64,000 nucleotides of DNA from Pseudomonas brassicacearum subsp. brassicacearum (GTDB taxonomy: Bacteria; Pseudomonadota; Gammaproteobacteria; Pseudomonadales; Pseudomonadaceae), in assembly GCF_008801605.1 (NCBI RefSeq), contig NZ_VZPJ01000019.1:1-64000 (forward strand), in the 5' to 3' direction. Both the position numbers and the translations under genes were made by a program. The notes beneath the pieces were generated by a model. It was not told where the DNA came from, made no database searches, and saw nothing but the letters and a program-made list of their open reading frames with translations. Shown here piece after piece: positions 24,774-33,097 of this stretch. Numbering within the stretch: the first letter of the stretch is position 1; each line of letters starts with the position of its first letter.

Positions 24774-25307
24774 ATGTCACGCGTCGCTAAGAACCCCGTT
24801 AAGCTGCCAGCCGGTGTCGAAGTCAAATTCGCAGGCCAACAGCTTTCGGTGAAGGGTGCCAAGGGCACTCTGCAACTGAACATCCATTCGTCCGTTGAGA
24901 TCGTTGAAGAAGCTGGTGAGCTGCGTTTCGCTGCTCGCAATGGCGATCAACAGACTCGCGCAATGGCTGGTACCACTCGTGCGTTGGTAAACAACATGGT
25001 CCAAGGCGTAAGCCAAGGCTTCGAGCGCAAGCTCCAGCTGGTCGGTGTTGGTTACAAAGCGCAAGCAAAAGGCACAGTGCTGAACCTGGCTCTTGGCTTC
25101 TCGCACCCAGTGGATTATGAACTGCCGGAAGGCATCACCGCTGAGACTCCTAGCCAGACCGATATCCTGATCAAGGGCATCGACAAGCAGCTGGTAGGTC
25201 AAGTGGCCGCCGAGATCCGCGACTTCCGTCCACCAGAGCCGTACAAAGGCAAAGGTGTGCGCTACGCGGACGAAGTCGTCCGTCGTAAAGAAGCCAAGAA
25301 GAAGTAG
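24774..25307 (+). CDS. rplF: 50S ribosomal protein L6
   Basis: L6 lies near the sarcin-ricin loop and the GTPase centre. It is 177 residues with the duplicated fold expected; the C-terminal PEPYKGKGVRYADEVVRRKEAKKK segment is the family signature. The start SRVAKNPVKLPAGVEV is standard. Confidence 0.98.
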   Translation: MSRVAKNPVKLPAGVEVKFAGQQLSVKGAKGTLQLNIHSSVEIVEEAGELRFAARNGDQQTRAMAGTTRALVNNMVQGVSQGFERKLQLVGVGYKAQAKGTVLNLALGFSHPVDYELPEGITAETPSQTDILIKGIDKQLVGQVAAEIRDFRPPEPYKGKGVRYADEVVRRKEAKKK

Positions 25308-25317
25308 GGCATAGCAA

Positions 25318-25668
25318 ATGACCGACAAAAAAGTTACTCGACTGCGTCGCGCTCGCAAAGCACGCCTGAAAATGCACGAACTCGAAGTCGTGCGTCTCTG
25401 CGTGTTCCGCTCGTCGCAGCACATCTACGCCCAGGTCATTTCGGCCGACGGCAACAAAGTCCTGGCAAGTGCCTCGACTTTGGATAAAGAACTGCGTGAT
25501 GGTGCCACTGGCAACATCGACGCGGCCACTAAGGTTGGCCAGCTGGTCGCTACGCGTGCTAAAGCCGCTGGCGTCTCGCAGGTGGCTTTCGACCGCTCTG
25601 GCTTCAAGTACCACGGTCGCGTCAAGGCGCTGGCTGATGCTGCTCGTGAAGCTGGGCTGGAGTTCTAA
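25318..25668 (+). CDS. rplR: 50S ribosomal protein L18
   Basis: L18 binds 5S rRNA with L5 and L25 and delivers it to the 50S subunit. The 116-residue product has the basic N-terminus TDKKVTRLRRARKARLKM and the FDRSGFKYHGRVKALADAAREAGLEF C-terminus typical of the family. It lies 10 bases after rplF and 3 bases before rpsE. Confidence 0.98.
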   Translation: MTDKKVTRLRRARKARLKMHELEVVRLCVFRSSQHIYAQVISADGNKVLASASTLDKELRDGATGNIDAATKVGQLVATRAKAAGVSQVAFDRSGFKYHGRVKALADAAREAGLEF

Positions 25669-25671
25669 GTT

Positions 25672-26172
25672 ATGTCAAATAACGACCAAAAGCGCGACGA
25701 AGGCTACATCGAGAAGCTGGTTCAAGTTAACCGCGTAGCCAAAACCGTTAAAGGCGGCCGTATCTTCACTTTCACTGCGTTGACCGTAGTGGGTGATGGT
25801 AAAGGCCGTGTTGGCTTCGGCCGTGGCAAGTCGCGTGAAGTGCCTGCTGCGATCCAGAAGGCAATGGAAGCTGCTCGCCGCAACATGATCCAGGTTGATC
25901 TGAACGGCACCACTCTGCAGTACGCAATGAAGTCCGCCCATGGCGCTTCGAAGGTGTACATGCAGCCTGCTTCTGAAGGTACCGGTATCATCGCTGGCGG
26001 CGCTATGCGTGCTGTCCTCGAAGTTGCTGGCGTTCAGAACGTTCTGGCCAAGTGCTACGGCTCGACTAACCCGGTAAACGTGGTTCACGCCACTTTCAAG
26101 GGTTTGAAAGCAATGCAGTCTCCTGAATCCATTGCCGCCAAGCGTGGCAAAAGCGTCAAGGAGATCTTCTGA
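25672..26172 (+). CDS. rpsE: 30S ribosomal protein S5
   Basis: S5 sits at the mRNA entry tunnel and affects decoding accuracy; its N-terminal loop is where spectinomycin-resistance changes arise in other bacteria. The product is 166 residues, with the loop VNRVAKTVKGGRIFTFTALTVVGDG at about residues 19-43 and no visible deletion, and the GTGIIAGGAMRAVLE motif. Confidence 0.98.
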   Translation: MSNNDQKRDEGYIEKLVQVNRVAKTVKGGRIFTFTALTVVGDGKGRVGFGRGKSREVPAAIQKAMEAARRNMIQVDLNGTTLQYAMKSAHGASKVYMQPASEGTGIIAGGAMRAVLEVAGVQNVLAKCYGSTNPVNVVHATFKGLKAMQSPESIAAKRGKSVKEIF

Positions 26173-26174
26173 TC

Positions 26175-26351
26175 ATGGCTACCGTAAAAGTTACGCTGAT
26201 CAAAAGCATGACCGGCCGCATCCCTAACCACAAACTGTGCGTTAAGGGTCTGGGTCTGCGTCGCATCGGTCACACTGTAGAAGTCCTGGATACTCCCGAG
26301 AATCGCGGGATGATCAACAAGGCTTACTACATGCTGCGTGTCGAGGGTTAA
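26175..26351 (+). CDS. rpmD: 50S ribosomal protein L30
   Basis: L30 is a small 50S protein. The 58-residue reading frame begins MATVKVTLIKSMTGRIPNHK and contains LGLRRIGHTVEVLDTPENRGMINK, the family signature. It starts 2 bases after the rpsE stop and ends 3 bases before rplO, the standard S5-L30-L15 order. Confidence 0.97.
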   Translation: MATVKVTLIKSMTGRIPNHKLCVKGLGLRRIGHTVEVLDTPENRGMINKAYYMLRVEG

Positions 26352-26354
26352 TCG

Positions 26355-26792
26355 ATGAAACTCAATGATCTGAGTCCAGCGCCGGGTTCCCGTCGCGAAA
26401 AGCATCGTCCGGGCCGTGGTATCGGTAGTGGTTTGGGCAAGACCGGTGGCCGTGGCCACAAAGGTCAGACCTCCCGCTCCGGTGGCACCATTGCTCCAGG
26501 CTTTGAAGGCGGTCAACAGCCGCTGCATCGTCGCCTGCCGAAGTTCGGTTTCGTTTCCCTGAAAGCCATGGACCGCGCAGAAGTGCGTCTGTCCGAGCTG
26601 GCCAAAGTGGACGGCGACATCGTCACCGTGCAGTCCCTGAAGGATGCCAACGTGATCAACCAGAACGTTCAGCGTGTGAAAATCATGCTGTCGGGCGAAG
26701 TTGCTCGTGCTGTCACCATCGGAAAGGGAATCGGCGCCACCAAAGGTGCGCGTGCGGCTATCGAAGCAGCTGGCGGCAAGTTCGAGGAATAA
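26355..26792 (+). CDS. rplO: 50S ribosomal protein L15
   Basis: L15 is a late-assembly 50S protein. The 145-residue product shows the Gly/Arg-rich N-terminal extension (GRGIGSGLGKTGGRGHKGQ) and the C-terminal GKFEE. Its stop overlaps the A before the secY start by two bases of spacing at most (TAAATG), so L15 and SecY translation is probably coupled. Confidence 0.98.
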   Translation: MKLNDLSPAPGSRREKHRPGRGIGSGLGKTGGRGHKGQTSRSGGTIAPGFEGGQQPLHRRLPKFGFVSLKAMDRAEVRLSELAKVDGDIVTVQSLKDANVINQNVQRVKIMLSGEVARAVTIGKGIGATKGARAAIEAAGGKFEE

Positions 26793-28121
26793 ATGGCTAA
26801 GCAAGGTGCTCTCTCTGCGCTCGGCAAAGGCGGTATGTCTGAACTCTGGGCTCGTCTGCGTTTTCTGTTCCTGGCGATTATCGTCTACCGAATAGGCGCA
26901 CACATCCCGGTTCCAGGTATCAACCCGGACCGACTCGCGGACCTGTTTCGACAGAATGAGGGGACCATTCTTAGCTTGTTCAACATGTTTTCCGGCGGCG
27001 CGCTGGAGCGGATGAGCATCTTTGCACTGGGGATCATGCCGTACATTTCGGCATCGATCATCATGCAATTGATGAGCGCCGTCAGCCCGCAGCTGGAGCA
27101 GTTGAAGAAGGAAGGTGAAGCTGGCCGTCGCAAGATCAGCCAGTACACCCGCTACGGCACTGTCGTCCTCGCTCTCGTTCAAGCCATTGGCATGTCCATC
27201 GGCTTGGCGGGGCAGGGCGTTTCGTTCACTGCTGACTTCAGCTTTCATTTCGTTGCGGTAACCACTTTTGTGGCGGGCGCGATGTTCATGATGTGGCTGG
27301 GTGAGCAGATTACTGAGCGTGGTGTTGGCAACGGTATCTCGATGTTGATCTTCGCAGGTATCGTCGCCGGTCTTCCGAGAGCGATCGGGCAGTCTTTCGA
27401 GTCTGCGCGTCAGGGTGATATCAACATTTTCGCCCTGGTTGCCATCGGTCTGCTGGCAGTAGCGATTATCGGTTTCGTGGTGTTCATTGAGCGTGGCCAG
27501 CGTCGTATTGCTGTTCACTACGCCAAGCGTCAGCAGGGCCGCAAGGTATTTGCTGCGCAGACTAGCCACTTGCCGTTGAAGGTGAACATGGCCGGCGTAA
27601 TTCCGGCTATTTTCGCGAGCAGCATCCTGCTGTTCCCGGCTTCGTTGGGTGCCTGGTTCGGCCAGTCTGAAGGTATGGGCTGGTTGCAGGACATCTCGCA
27701 GTCGATCGCTCCTGGTCAGCCGTTGAATATTCTGCTGTTTAGTGCAGGGATTATTTTCTTCTGCTTCTTCTATACGGCGTTGATGTTCAATCCGAAAGAC
27801 GTAGCGGAAAACCTGAAGAAGTCCGGTGCCTTTATTCCGGGCATCCGTCCAGGTGAGCAGTCTGCGCGCTACATTGATGGCGTTCTGACTCGCTTGACCA
27901 TGTTCGGTGCTCTTTACATGACGGCCGTCTGTCTGTTGCCCCAGTTCCTGGTGGTTGCGGCAAACGTACCGTTCTACCTTGGCGGGACCTCGTTGCTGAT
28001 CGTGGTCGTGGTTGTGATGGACTTCATGTCCCAAGTACAATCGCACCTCGTTTCGCACCAGTACGAATCCCTGATGAAGAAAGCCAACCTGAAGGGCTAC
28101 GGCAGCGGCATGTTGCGCTGA
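26793..28121 (+). CDS. secY: Preprotein translocase subunit SecY
   Basis: SecY is the channel-forming subunit of the Sec translocon. The 442-residue protein shows the ten hydrophobic segments expected of the family, the plug/early region IPVPGINPDRL, and the cytoplasmic ERGQRRIAVHYAKRQQGRK loop (about residues 230-250) that contacts SecA and ribosomes. It lies in its usual place between L15 and L36. Its partner SecE is encoded at 1027. Confidence 0.99.
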   Translation: MAKQGALSALGKGGMSELWARLRFLFLAIIVYRIGAHIPVPGINPDRLADLFRQNEGTILSLFNMFSGGALERMSIFALGIMPYISASIIMQLMSAVSPQLEQLKKEGEAGRRKISQYTRYGTVVLALVQAIGMSIGLAGQGVSFTADFSFHFVAVTTFVAGAMFMMWLGEQITERGVGNGISMLIFAGIVAGLPRAIGQSFESARQGDINIFALVAIGLLAVAIIGFVVFIERGQRRIAVHYAKRQQGRKVFAAQTSHLPLKVNMAGVIPAIFASSILLFPASLGAWFGQSEGMGWLQDISQSIAPGQPLNILLFSAGIIFFCFFYTALMFNPKDVAENLKKSGAFIPGIRPGEQSARYIDGVLTRLTMFGALYMTAVCLLPQFLVVAANVPFYLGGTSLLIVVVVVMDFMSQVQSHLVSHQYESLMKKANLKGYGSGMLR

Positions 28122-28151
28122 GTAGCGTCCATAAGGTTCGAGGAGTTGGTG

Positions 28152-28268
28152 ATGAAAGTTCGTGCATCGGTGAAAAAGCTGTGCCGTAACTGCAAGATTA
28201 TTCGCCGCGAAGGTGTTGTTCGGGTAATTTGCAGCGCGGAACCGCGTCACAAACAGCGCCAAGGCTGA
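28152..28268 (+). CDS. rpmJ: 50S ribosomal protein L36 (zinc-ribbon form)
   Basis: A 38-residue reading frame beginning [19 protein letters not shown], the full family length. Zinc ligands C11, C14, C27 and H33 are all present, so this is the C-plus form that is swapped for a zinc-free paralogue under zinc starvation in many bacteria. It has a good SD (GAGGAG) and lies 30 bases after secY. It is the last spc gene and is followed by a hairpin. Confidence 0.96.
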
Positions 28269-28286
28269 GTGTGATTGTGCTTTAAG

Positions 28287-28310
28287 CCCGGCAGCTAGTG
28301 CGCTGCCGGG
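28287..28310 (+). terminator. Hairpin at the end of the spc operon
   Basis: A 9-bp stem CCCGGCAGC/GCTGCCGGG (28287-28295 with 28302-28310) followed by TTGATTATTTGTTATT, a T-rich but interrupted tail. It ends exactly where the -35 element of the alpha promoter begins. Confidence 0.7.
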
Positions 28311-28339
28311 TTGATTATTTGTTATTACAGCGATATTAT
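28311..28339 (+). promoter_or_regulatory. Probable sigma70 promoter of the alpha operon
   Basis: TTGATT (28311-28316), 17-base spacer, TATTAT (28334-28339), then a GC-rich discriminator (CTCGCGCCC). The start near 28346 gives a leader of about 53 bases before rpsM. In E. coli the alpha leader folds into an S4-binding pseudoknot; whether this shorter leader does so was not established. Confidence 0.72.
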
Positions 28340-28398
28340 CTCGCGCCCTATTTCTTGGCTTCCGGGGCGTAGGTAGCTGTCAATTGGAGTCCCACTGA

Positions 28399-28755
28399 AT
28401 GGCCCGTATTGCAGGCGTCAACATTCCAGATAACAAGCATACTGTTATCTCGCTGACCTACATCTATGGTGTTGGTCGCACTACTGCACAGAAAATTTGT
28501 GCAGTGACTGGGGTCAACCCAGCGGCAAAGATCAAAGATCTGAGCGACGAGCAGATTGAACAGCTGCGTGGCGAAGTGGCGAAGTTCACCACTGAAGGTG
28601 ACCTGCGTCGCGAAATCAACATGAAAATCAAGCGCTTGATGGACCTCGGTTGCTATCGCGGTCTGCGTCATCGTCGTGGTCTGCCAGTACGCGGTCAGCG
28701 TACCAAGACCAACGCGCGTACCCGTAAAGGTCCGCGTAAGCCGATCCGCAAGTAA
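28399..28755 (+). CDS. rpsM: 30S ribosomal protein S13
   Basis: S13 is in the 30S head and contacts P-site tRNA and L5. The 118-residue product begins MARIAGVNIPDNKHTVISLTYIYGVG and ends in a basic tail with RGLRHRRGLPVRGQRTKTNARTRKGPRKP. It is the first gene of the alpha operon (rpsM-rpsK-rpsD-rpoA-rplQ). Confidence 0.98.
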   Translation: MARIAGVNIPDNKHTVISLTYIYGVGRTTAQKICAVTGVNPAAKIKDLSDEQIEQLRGEVAKFTTEGDLRREINMKIKRLMDLGCYRGLRHRRGLPVRGQRTKTNARTRKGPRKPIRK

Positions 28756-28785
28756 TCGCCCCAGCGAATCGACAGGAATTTAATC

Positions 28786-29175
28786 ATGGCAAAACCTGCT
28801 GCTCGTCCTCGTAAAAAAGTTAAAAAGACAGTGGTTGATGGCATCGCCCACATCCATGCTTCTTTTAACAACACCATCGTGACCATTACCGACCGTCAAG
28901 GTAACGCTCTTTCCTGGGCTACCTCCGGTGGTTCGGGTTTCCGCGGTTCCCGCAAGTCCACCCCGTTCGCTGCTCAAGTAGCTGCTGAGCGTGCTGGTCA
29001 AGCTGCGCTGGAATACGGCCTGAAAAACCTCGACGTCAACGTCAAGGGTCCAGGTCCAGGTCGTGAATCCGCAGTCCGCGCTTTGAACGGCTGTGGCTAC
29101 AAGATCGCCAGCATCACCGACGTGACGCCAATCCCGCACAACGGGTGCCGTCCGCCGAAGAAGCGCCGCGTGTAA
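28786..29175 (+). CDS. rpsK: 30S ribosomal protein S11
   Basis: S11 forms part of the platform and binds the mRNA exit region of 16S rRNA. The product is 129 residues with a basic N-terminus (AKPAARPRKKVKKTV), AHIHASFNNTIVTITDRQGN and the C-terminal DVTPIPHNGCRPPKKRRV signature. The spacing is 30 bases from rpsM. Confidence 0.98.
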   Translation: MAKPAARPRKKVKKTVVDGIAHIHASFNNTIVTITDRQGNALSWATSGGSGFRGSRKSTPFAAQVAAERAGQAALEYGLKNLDVNVKGPGPGRESAVRALNGCGYKIASITDVTPIPHNGCRPPKKRRV

Positions 29176-29193
29176 TCCAGGAGATTGTAAAGA

Positions 29194-29814
29194 ATGGCTC
29201 GTTACATTGGTCCAAAATGCAAACTCGCTCGTCGCGAAGGCACCGATCTTTTTCTGAAGAGCGGCGTGCGCGCGATCGAATCGAAGTGCAACATTGAAGC
29301 AGCACCTGGTATCCACGGCCAACGCCGCGGTCGCCAGTCCGACTACGGCACCCAACTGCGTGAAAAGCAGAAGGTCCGTCGTATCTACGGCGTTCTCGAG
29401 CGTCAATTCAGCGGCTACTACAAAGAAGCTGCTGGCAAGAAAGGCGCAACCGGCGAAAACCTGTTGCAACTGCTCGAATGCCGCCTGGACAACGTTGTAT
29501 ACCGTATGGGTTTCGGTTCTACTCGTGCCGAATCTCGTCAGCTGGTATCGCACAAGTCGATCAGCGTTAACGGTCAGACCGTAAACGTTCCGTCCTACCA
29601 GGTTCGTGCTGGTGACGTGGTTGCTGTTCGCGAGAAAGCAAAGAACCAACTTCGCATTGTCCAAGCTCTCGATCTGTGTGCCCAACGTGGCCGCGTAGAA
29701 TGGGTAGAAGTAGACACTGAGAAGAAGTCGGGCGTTTTCAAGAACGTTCCTGCTCGCAGTGATCTGTCCGCCGACATCAACGAAAGCCTGATTGTCGAGC
29801 TCTACTCCAAGTAA
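29194..29814 (+). CDS. rpsD: 30S ribosomal protein S4
   Basis: S4 is a primary 16S binder that nucleates the 30S body, and in E. coli represses the alpha operon. The 206-residue product has the N-terminal MARYIGPKCKLARREGTDL segment and a central S4 RNA-binding fold (RLDNVVYRMGFGSTRAESRQLVSHKSISVNG, about residues 94-125). Confidence 0.98.
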   Translation: MARYIGPKCKLARREGTDLFLKSGVRAIESKCNIEAAPGIHGQRRGRQSDYGTQLREKQKVRRIYGVLERQFSGYYKEAAGKKGATGENLLQLLECRLDNVVYRMGFGSTRAESRQLVSHKSISVNGQTVNVPSYQVRAGDVVAVREKAKNQLRIVQALDLCAQRGRVEWVEVDTEKKSGVFKNVPARSDLSADINESLIVELYSK

Positions 29815-29836
29815 GGGCTAGAAAATAGGTGCATCC

Positions 29837-30838
29837 ATGCAGATTTCGGTAAATGAGTTCCTGACACCCCGCCATATTGATGTGCAGGTTGTCAGTCCAA
29901 CCCGCGCCAAGATCACACTCGAGCCTCTCGAGCGTGGTTTCGGCCACACCCTGGGCAACGCGCTGCGCCGCATCCTGTTGTCCTCAATGCCCGGCTGTGC
30001 AGTAGTCGAGGCCGAGATTGACGGTGTGCTCCACGAGTACAGCGCCATCGAAGGTGTACAGGAAGACGTAATTGAAATCCTGTTGAACCTTAAAGGTCTG
30101 GCTATCAAGCTGCACGGTCGTGACGAAGTTACGCTGACCTTGTCGAAGAAGGGTTCGGGGGTGGTTACCGCTGCCGATATTCAGCTGGATCATGATGTCG
30201 AGATCGTTAACCCCGATCACGTAATCGCTAACCTGGCGTCTAACGGCGCCCTGAACATGAAGCTCACCGTAGCTCGTGGTCGTGGTTATGAACCGGCAGA
30301 CTCGCGTCAGAGCGATGAAGACGAAAGCCGCAGCATCGGTCGCTTGCAGCTTGACTCTTCGTTCAGCCCAGTTCGCCGTATCGCATACGTGGTGGAAAAC
30401 GCCCGTGTCGAACAGCGTACCAACCTGGACAAGCTGGTTATTGATCTGGAAACCAACGGTACCCTGGATCCTGAAGAGGCTATCCGCCGTGCTGCAACCA
30501 TCCTGCAACAGCAGTTGGCTGCGTTCGTCGACCTCAAAGGTGACAGTGAGCCAGTGGTTGTCGAGCAGGAAGACGAGATCGATCCGATCCTGCTTCGCCC
30601 GGTTGACGATCTGGAACTGACTGTACGTTCGGCTAACTGCCTTAAGGCGGAAAACATCTACTACATCGGCGACCTGATTCAGCGTACCGAAGTAGAGCTG
30701 TTGAAGACTCCGAACCTTGGCAAGAAATCCTTGACTGAAATCAAGGACGTTCTGGCCTCCCGCGGTCTGTCCCTCGGCATGCGCCTCGACAACTGGCCGC
30801 CTGCAAGTCTTAAGAAGGACGACAAGGCGACTGCCTGA
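29837..30838 (+). CDS. rpoA: DNA-directed RNA polymerase subunit alpha
   Basis: Alpha dimerises to start core enzyme assembly; its C-terminal domain reads UP elements and activators. The 333-residue product has the N-terminal domain (LEPLERGFGHTLGNALRRILLSSMPG, about residues 31-56), a flexible linker (about 235-248) and the C-terminal domain with the ENIYYIGDLIQRTEVELLKTPNLGKKSLTEIKDVLASRGLSLGM helices. It lies between rpsD and rplQ as usual. Confidence 0.99.
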   Translation: MQISVNEFLTPRHIDVQVVSPTRAKITLEPLERGFGHTLGNALRRILLSSMPGCAVVEAEIDGVLHEYSAIEGVQEDVIEILLNLKGLAIKLHGRDEVTLTLSKKGSGVVTAADIQLDHDVEIVNPDHVIANLASNGALNMKLTVARGRGYEPADSRQSDEDESRSIGRLQLDSSFSPVRRIAYVVENARVEQRTNLDKLVIDLETNGTLDPEEAIRRAATILQQQLAAFVDLKGDSEPVVVEQEDEIDPILLRPVDDLELTVRSANCLKAENIYYIGDLIQRTEVELLKTPNLGKKSLTEIKDVLASRGLSLGMRLDNWPPASLKKDDKATA

Positions 30839-30880
30839 TCGTCGTAATCACCGAACGTTGTGTTTGGTAAGGAATGAACC

Positions 30881-31267
30881 ATGCGTCATCGTAAAAGTGG
30901 TCGTCACCTGAGCCGCACCAGCTCGCACCGCAAGGCCATGTTCCAAAACATGGCGGTGTCGCTGTTCGAGCACGAGCTGATCAAAACTACACTGCCGAAA
31001 GCCAAAGAACTGCGTCGCGTTGCTGAGCCGCTGATCACTCTGGCCAAGACAGATAGCCTGGCTAACCGCCGTCTGGCTTTCGACCGTACTCGTTCGAAAG
31101 CTATCGTTGGTAAGCTCTTCAACGACCTGGGCAAGCGTTACGCTACCCGTGAGGGTGGCTACCTGCGCATCCTCAAGTGCGGTTTCCGCGCTGGCGACAA
31201 CGCGCCTATGGCGTACGTCGAGTTGGTTGATCGTGCTACCAGCGGTGAAGCTGTATCCGCTGAGTAA
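30881..31267 (+). CDS. rplQ: 50S ribosomal protein L17
   Basis: L17 is located near the tunnel exit. The product is 128 residues with the MRHRKSGRHLSRTSSHRKAMFQNM N-terminus and the GGYLRILKCGFRAGDNAPMAYVELVD C-terminal core. It is the last gene of the alpha operon and of the whole ribosomal block, followed by a strong terminator. Confidence 0.98.
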   Translation: MRHRKSGRHLSRTSSHRKAMFQNMAVSLFEHELIKTTLPKAKELRRVAEPLITLAKTDSLANRRLAFDRTRSKAIVGKLFNDLGKRYATREGGYLRILKCGFRAGDNAPMAYVELVDRATSGEAVSAE

Positions 31268-31280
31268 GTCGGCAACATAC

Positions 31281-31309
31281 AAAAAACCGGGCCTTGTGCC
31301 CGGTTTTTT
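31281..31309 (+). terminator. Strong terminator of the alpha operon
   Basis: A 12-bp symmetrical hairpin (31281-31292 with 31298-31309) with A6 on the left and T6 on the right around a CCGGGC/GCCCGG core. It could work in either direction. It marks the end of the ribosomal protein block. Confidence 0.93.
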
Positions 31310-31490
31310 GTTGCCTGAAGGAAAGCAGGCAAGCCGTTTCGACTGGCTTGGCTATTGGCAAGTATTCAGCGTTAGATAATGACTATCGATGTCCATGATT
31401 TAATGAATTTGGATACTGTCATTAATATGATCAATACTCCTTTCCAGCCGATTAGCCGGCAGTTCGAAGACCGACCTAGGAAGATTGAGC

Positions 31491-32939
31491 ATGAGCCAGA
31501 TCAAAACGCTTACGACCGCCAGCGGCGCTCCTGTCGCCGATAACCAGAACTCTCGTTCCGCCGGCCCGCGCGGCCCGCTGCTGCTCGACGACTTTCACTT
31601 GATCGAGAAGCTTGCTCACTTCAACCGCGAAAACATCCCTGAACGTCGCGTGCACGCCAAAGGCTCGGGCGCCTACGGTACATTCACCGTCACCCAGGAC
31701 ATCACTCAGTACACCAGCGCCAAGTTGTTCGAGTCGATCGGCAAGCAGACGCCAACCTTCCTGCGGTTCTCTACCGTGGGTGGTGAACGTGGTTCGGCCG
31801 ACACTGAACGCGACCCGCGCGGCTTCGCCCTGAAGTTCTACACCGAGGAAGGCAACTGGGACATCGTTGGCAACAACACGCCGGTATTCTTCATTCGTGA
31901 TCCGTTGAAGTTTCCAGACTTCATCCACACCCAGAAACGTCTGCCGCAAAGCAACCTGAAAAGCGCCCAGGCGATGTGGGATTTCTGGTCGCATTCGCCT
32001 GAGGCGTTGCACCAGGTCACCATTCTGTTCTCCGATCGCGGTATTCCGGATGGCTACCGTCACATGCACGGCTTCGGCAGTCACACCTACAGCCTGATCA
32101 ACGCGCAGGGTGAGCGCCACTGGGTGAAGTGGCACTACAAGACCCAGCAAGGGATCAAGAACCTCGCGCCGGCAGAGGCAGCACGCCTGGCGGGTACCGA
32201 CCCGGATTACGCCCAGCGCGACTTGTTCGGTGCCATCGAGCGCGGTGACTTCCCGAAATGGAGCGTTTGCATCCAGGTCATGACCGAAGCCCAGGCCGCA
32301 GCCCATTACGAGAATCCGTTTGACGTCACCAAGACCTGGTCGCAGAAAGAGTTTCCGCTGATCGAAGTCGGTGTGCTCGAGCTCAACCGTAACCCGCTGA
32401 ATTACTTTGCCGAAGTCGAGCAAGCGGCATTTGGCCCTAGCAACATGGTGCCAGGGGTTGGCCTCTCGCCGGACCGCATGCTGCAGGGACGTGTCTTCGC
32501 CTACGCGGATGCGCACCGCTACCGTGTGGGCACCAATCACCAGCAATTGCCGGTGAATGCGCCGCGCAGTCCGGTCAATACCTACCAGCGCGACGGCGCC
32601 ATGGCGTTTGGCAGCAATGGCGGGGCGGCACCAAACTACGAGCCTAACAGCTACGTGGAGGCACCGAAGCAGGCACCGCGTTACGCAGAACCAGCACTGG
32701 CCCTCAGTGGCGCGGCGGACCGTTACGACCATCGCGAAGACACCGACTACTACAGCCATGCCGGAGCGCTGTTCCGCTTGATGAGCGACGAGCAGAAGGC
32801 GCTGTTGATCAGCAACATCGCCGGCGCAATGGGAGGCGTGTCGGCAGATGTGGTTGACCGTCAGTTGCAGCATTTCTTCAAGGCCGATGTTGCCTATGGA
32901 GAGGGCATCGCAAAAGCCTTGGGTGTAGCGCTTAACTAA
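31491..32939 (+). CDS. katA: Monofunctional haem catalase KatA
   Basis: Decomposes hydrogen peroxide in the cytoplasm. The ATG at 31491 with AGGAAG seven bases upstream gives 482 residues; a TTG two codons earlier is less likely. This is a small-subunit catalase. Catalytic His55 lies in RRVHAKGSGAYGTF, the distal Asn in NNTPVFFIRDP and the proximal haem-ligand Tyr in FAYADAHRYRVG. The 223-base upstream gap is AT-rich and includes a GATAAT-like stretch around 31372 that only loosely resembles a Fur site; no promoter was assigned. The neighbour is a ferritin, the same katA-ferritin pairing known from P. aeruginosa, which links peroxide removal with iron storage. Confidence 0.96.
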   Translation: MSQIKTLTTASGAPVADNQNSRSAGPRGPLLLDDFHLIEKLAHFNRENIPERRVHAKGSGAYGTFTVTQDITQYTSAKLFESIGKQTPTFLRFSTVGGERGSADTERDPRGFALKFYTEEGNWDIVGNNTPVFFIRDPLKFPDFIHTQKRLPQSNLKSAQAMWDFWSHSPEALHQVTILFSDRGIPDGYRHMHGFGSHTYSLINAQGERHWVKWHYKTQQGIKNLAPAEAARLAGTDPDYAQRDLFGAIERGDFPKWSVCIQVMTEAQAAAHYENPFDVTKTWSQKEFPLIEVGVLELNRNPLNYFAEVEQAAFGPSNMVPGVGLSPDRMLQGRVFAYADAHRYRVGTNHQQLPVNAPRSPVNTYQRDGAMAFGSNGGAAPNYEPNSYVEAPKQAPRYAEPALALSGAADRYDHREDTDYYSHAGALFRLMSDEQKALLISNIAGAMGGVSADVVDRQLQHFFKADVAYGEGIAKALGVALN

Positions 32940-32956
32940 GTCTAAACGAGAAGCAG

Positions 32957-32982
32957 AACCGCCCTCATTAGGGCGGTTTTTG
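32957..32982 (+). terminator. Terminator after katA
   Basis: A 9-bp stem AACCGCCCT/AGGGCGGTT (32957-32965 with 32970-32978) with a CATT loop, followed by T residues. It separates katA from the ferritin gene. Confidence 0.88.
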
Positions 32983-33097
32983 CGTTATTTAACCTGGTTT
33001 TCTCGGATTTTCTTCGCTTTTGTTGCGTTGAGCCAGTGACCTTGCGGTCAGCTTGGTTCAAACTACAGCCTTTAAAAGCTTGTGGAGATGTAGGGCG

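Noticed and set aside
31370..31395. GATAATGACTATCGATG before katA, resembling a Fur box.
   Set aside because: Only the first GATAAT unit matches well; the second and third units fit poorly, so no Fur site is claimed.
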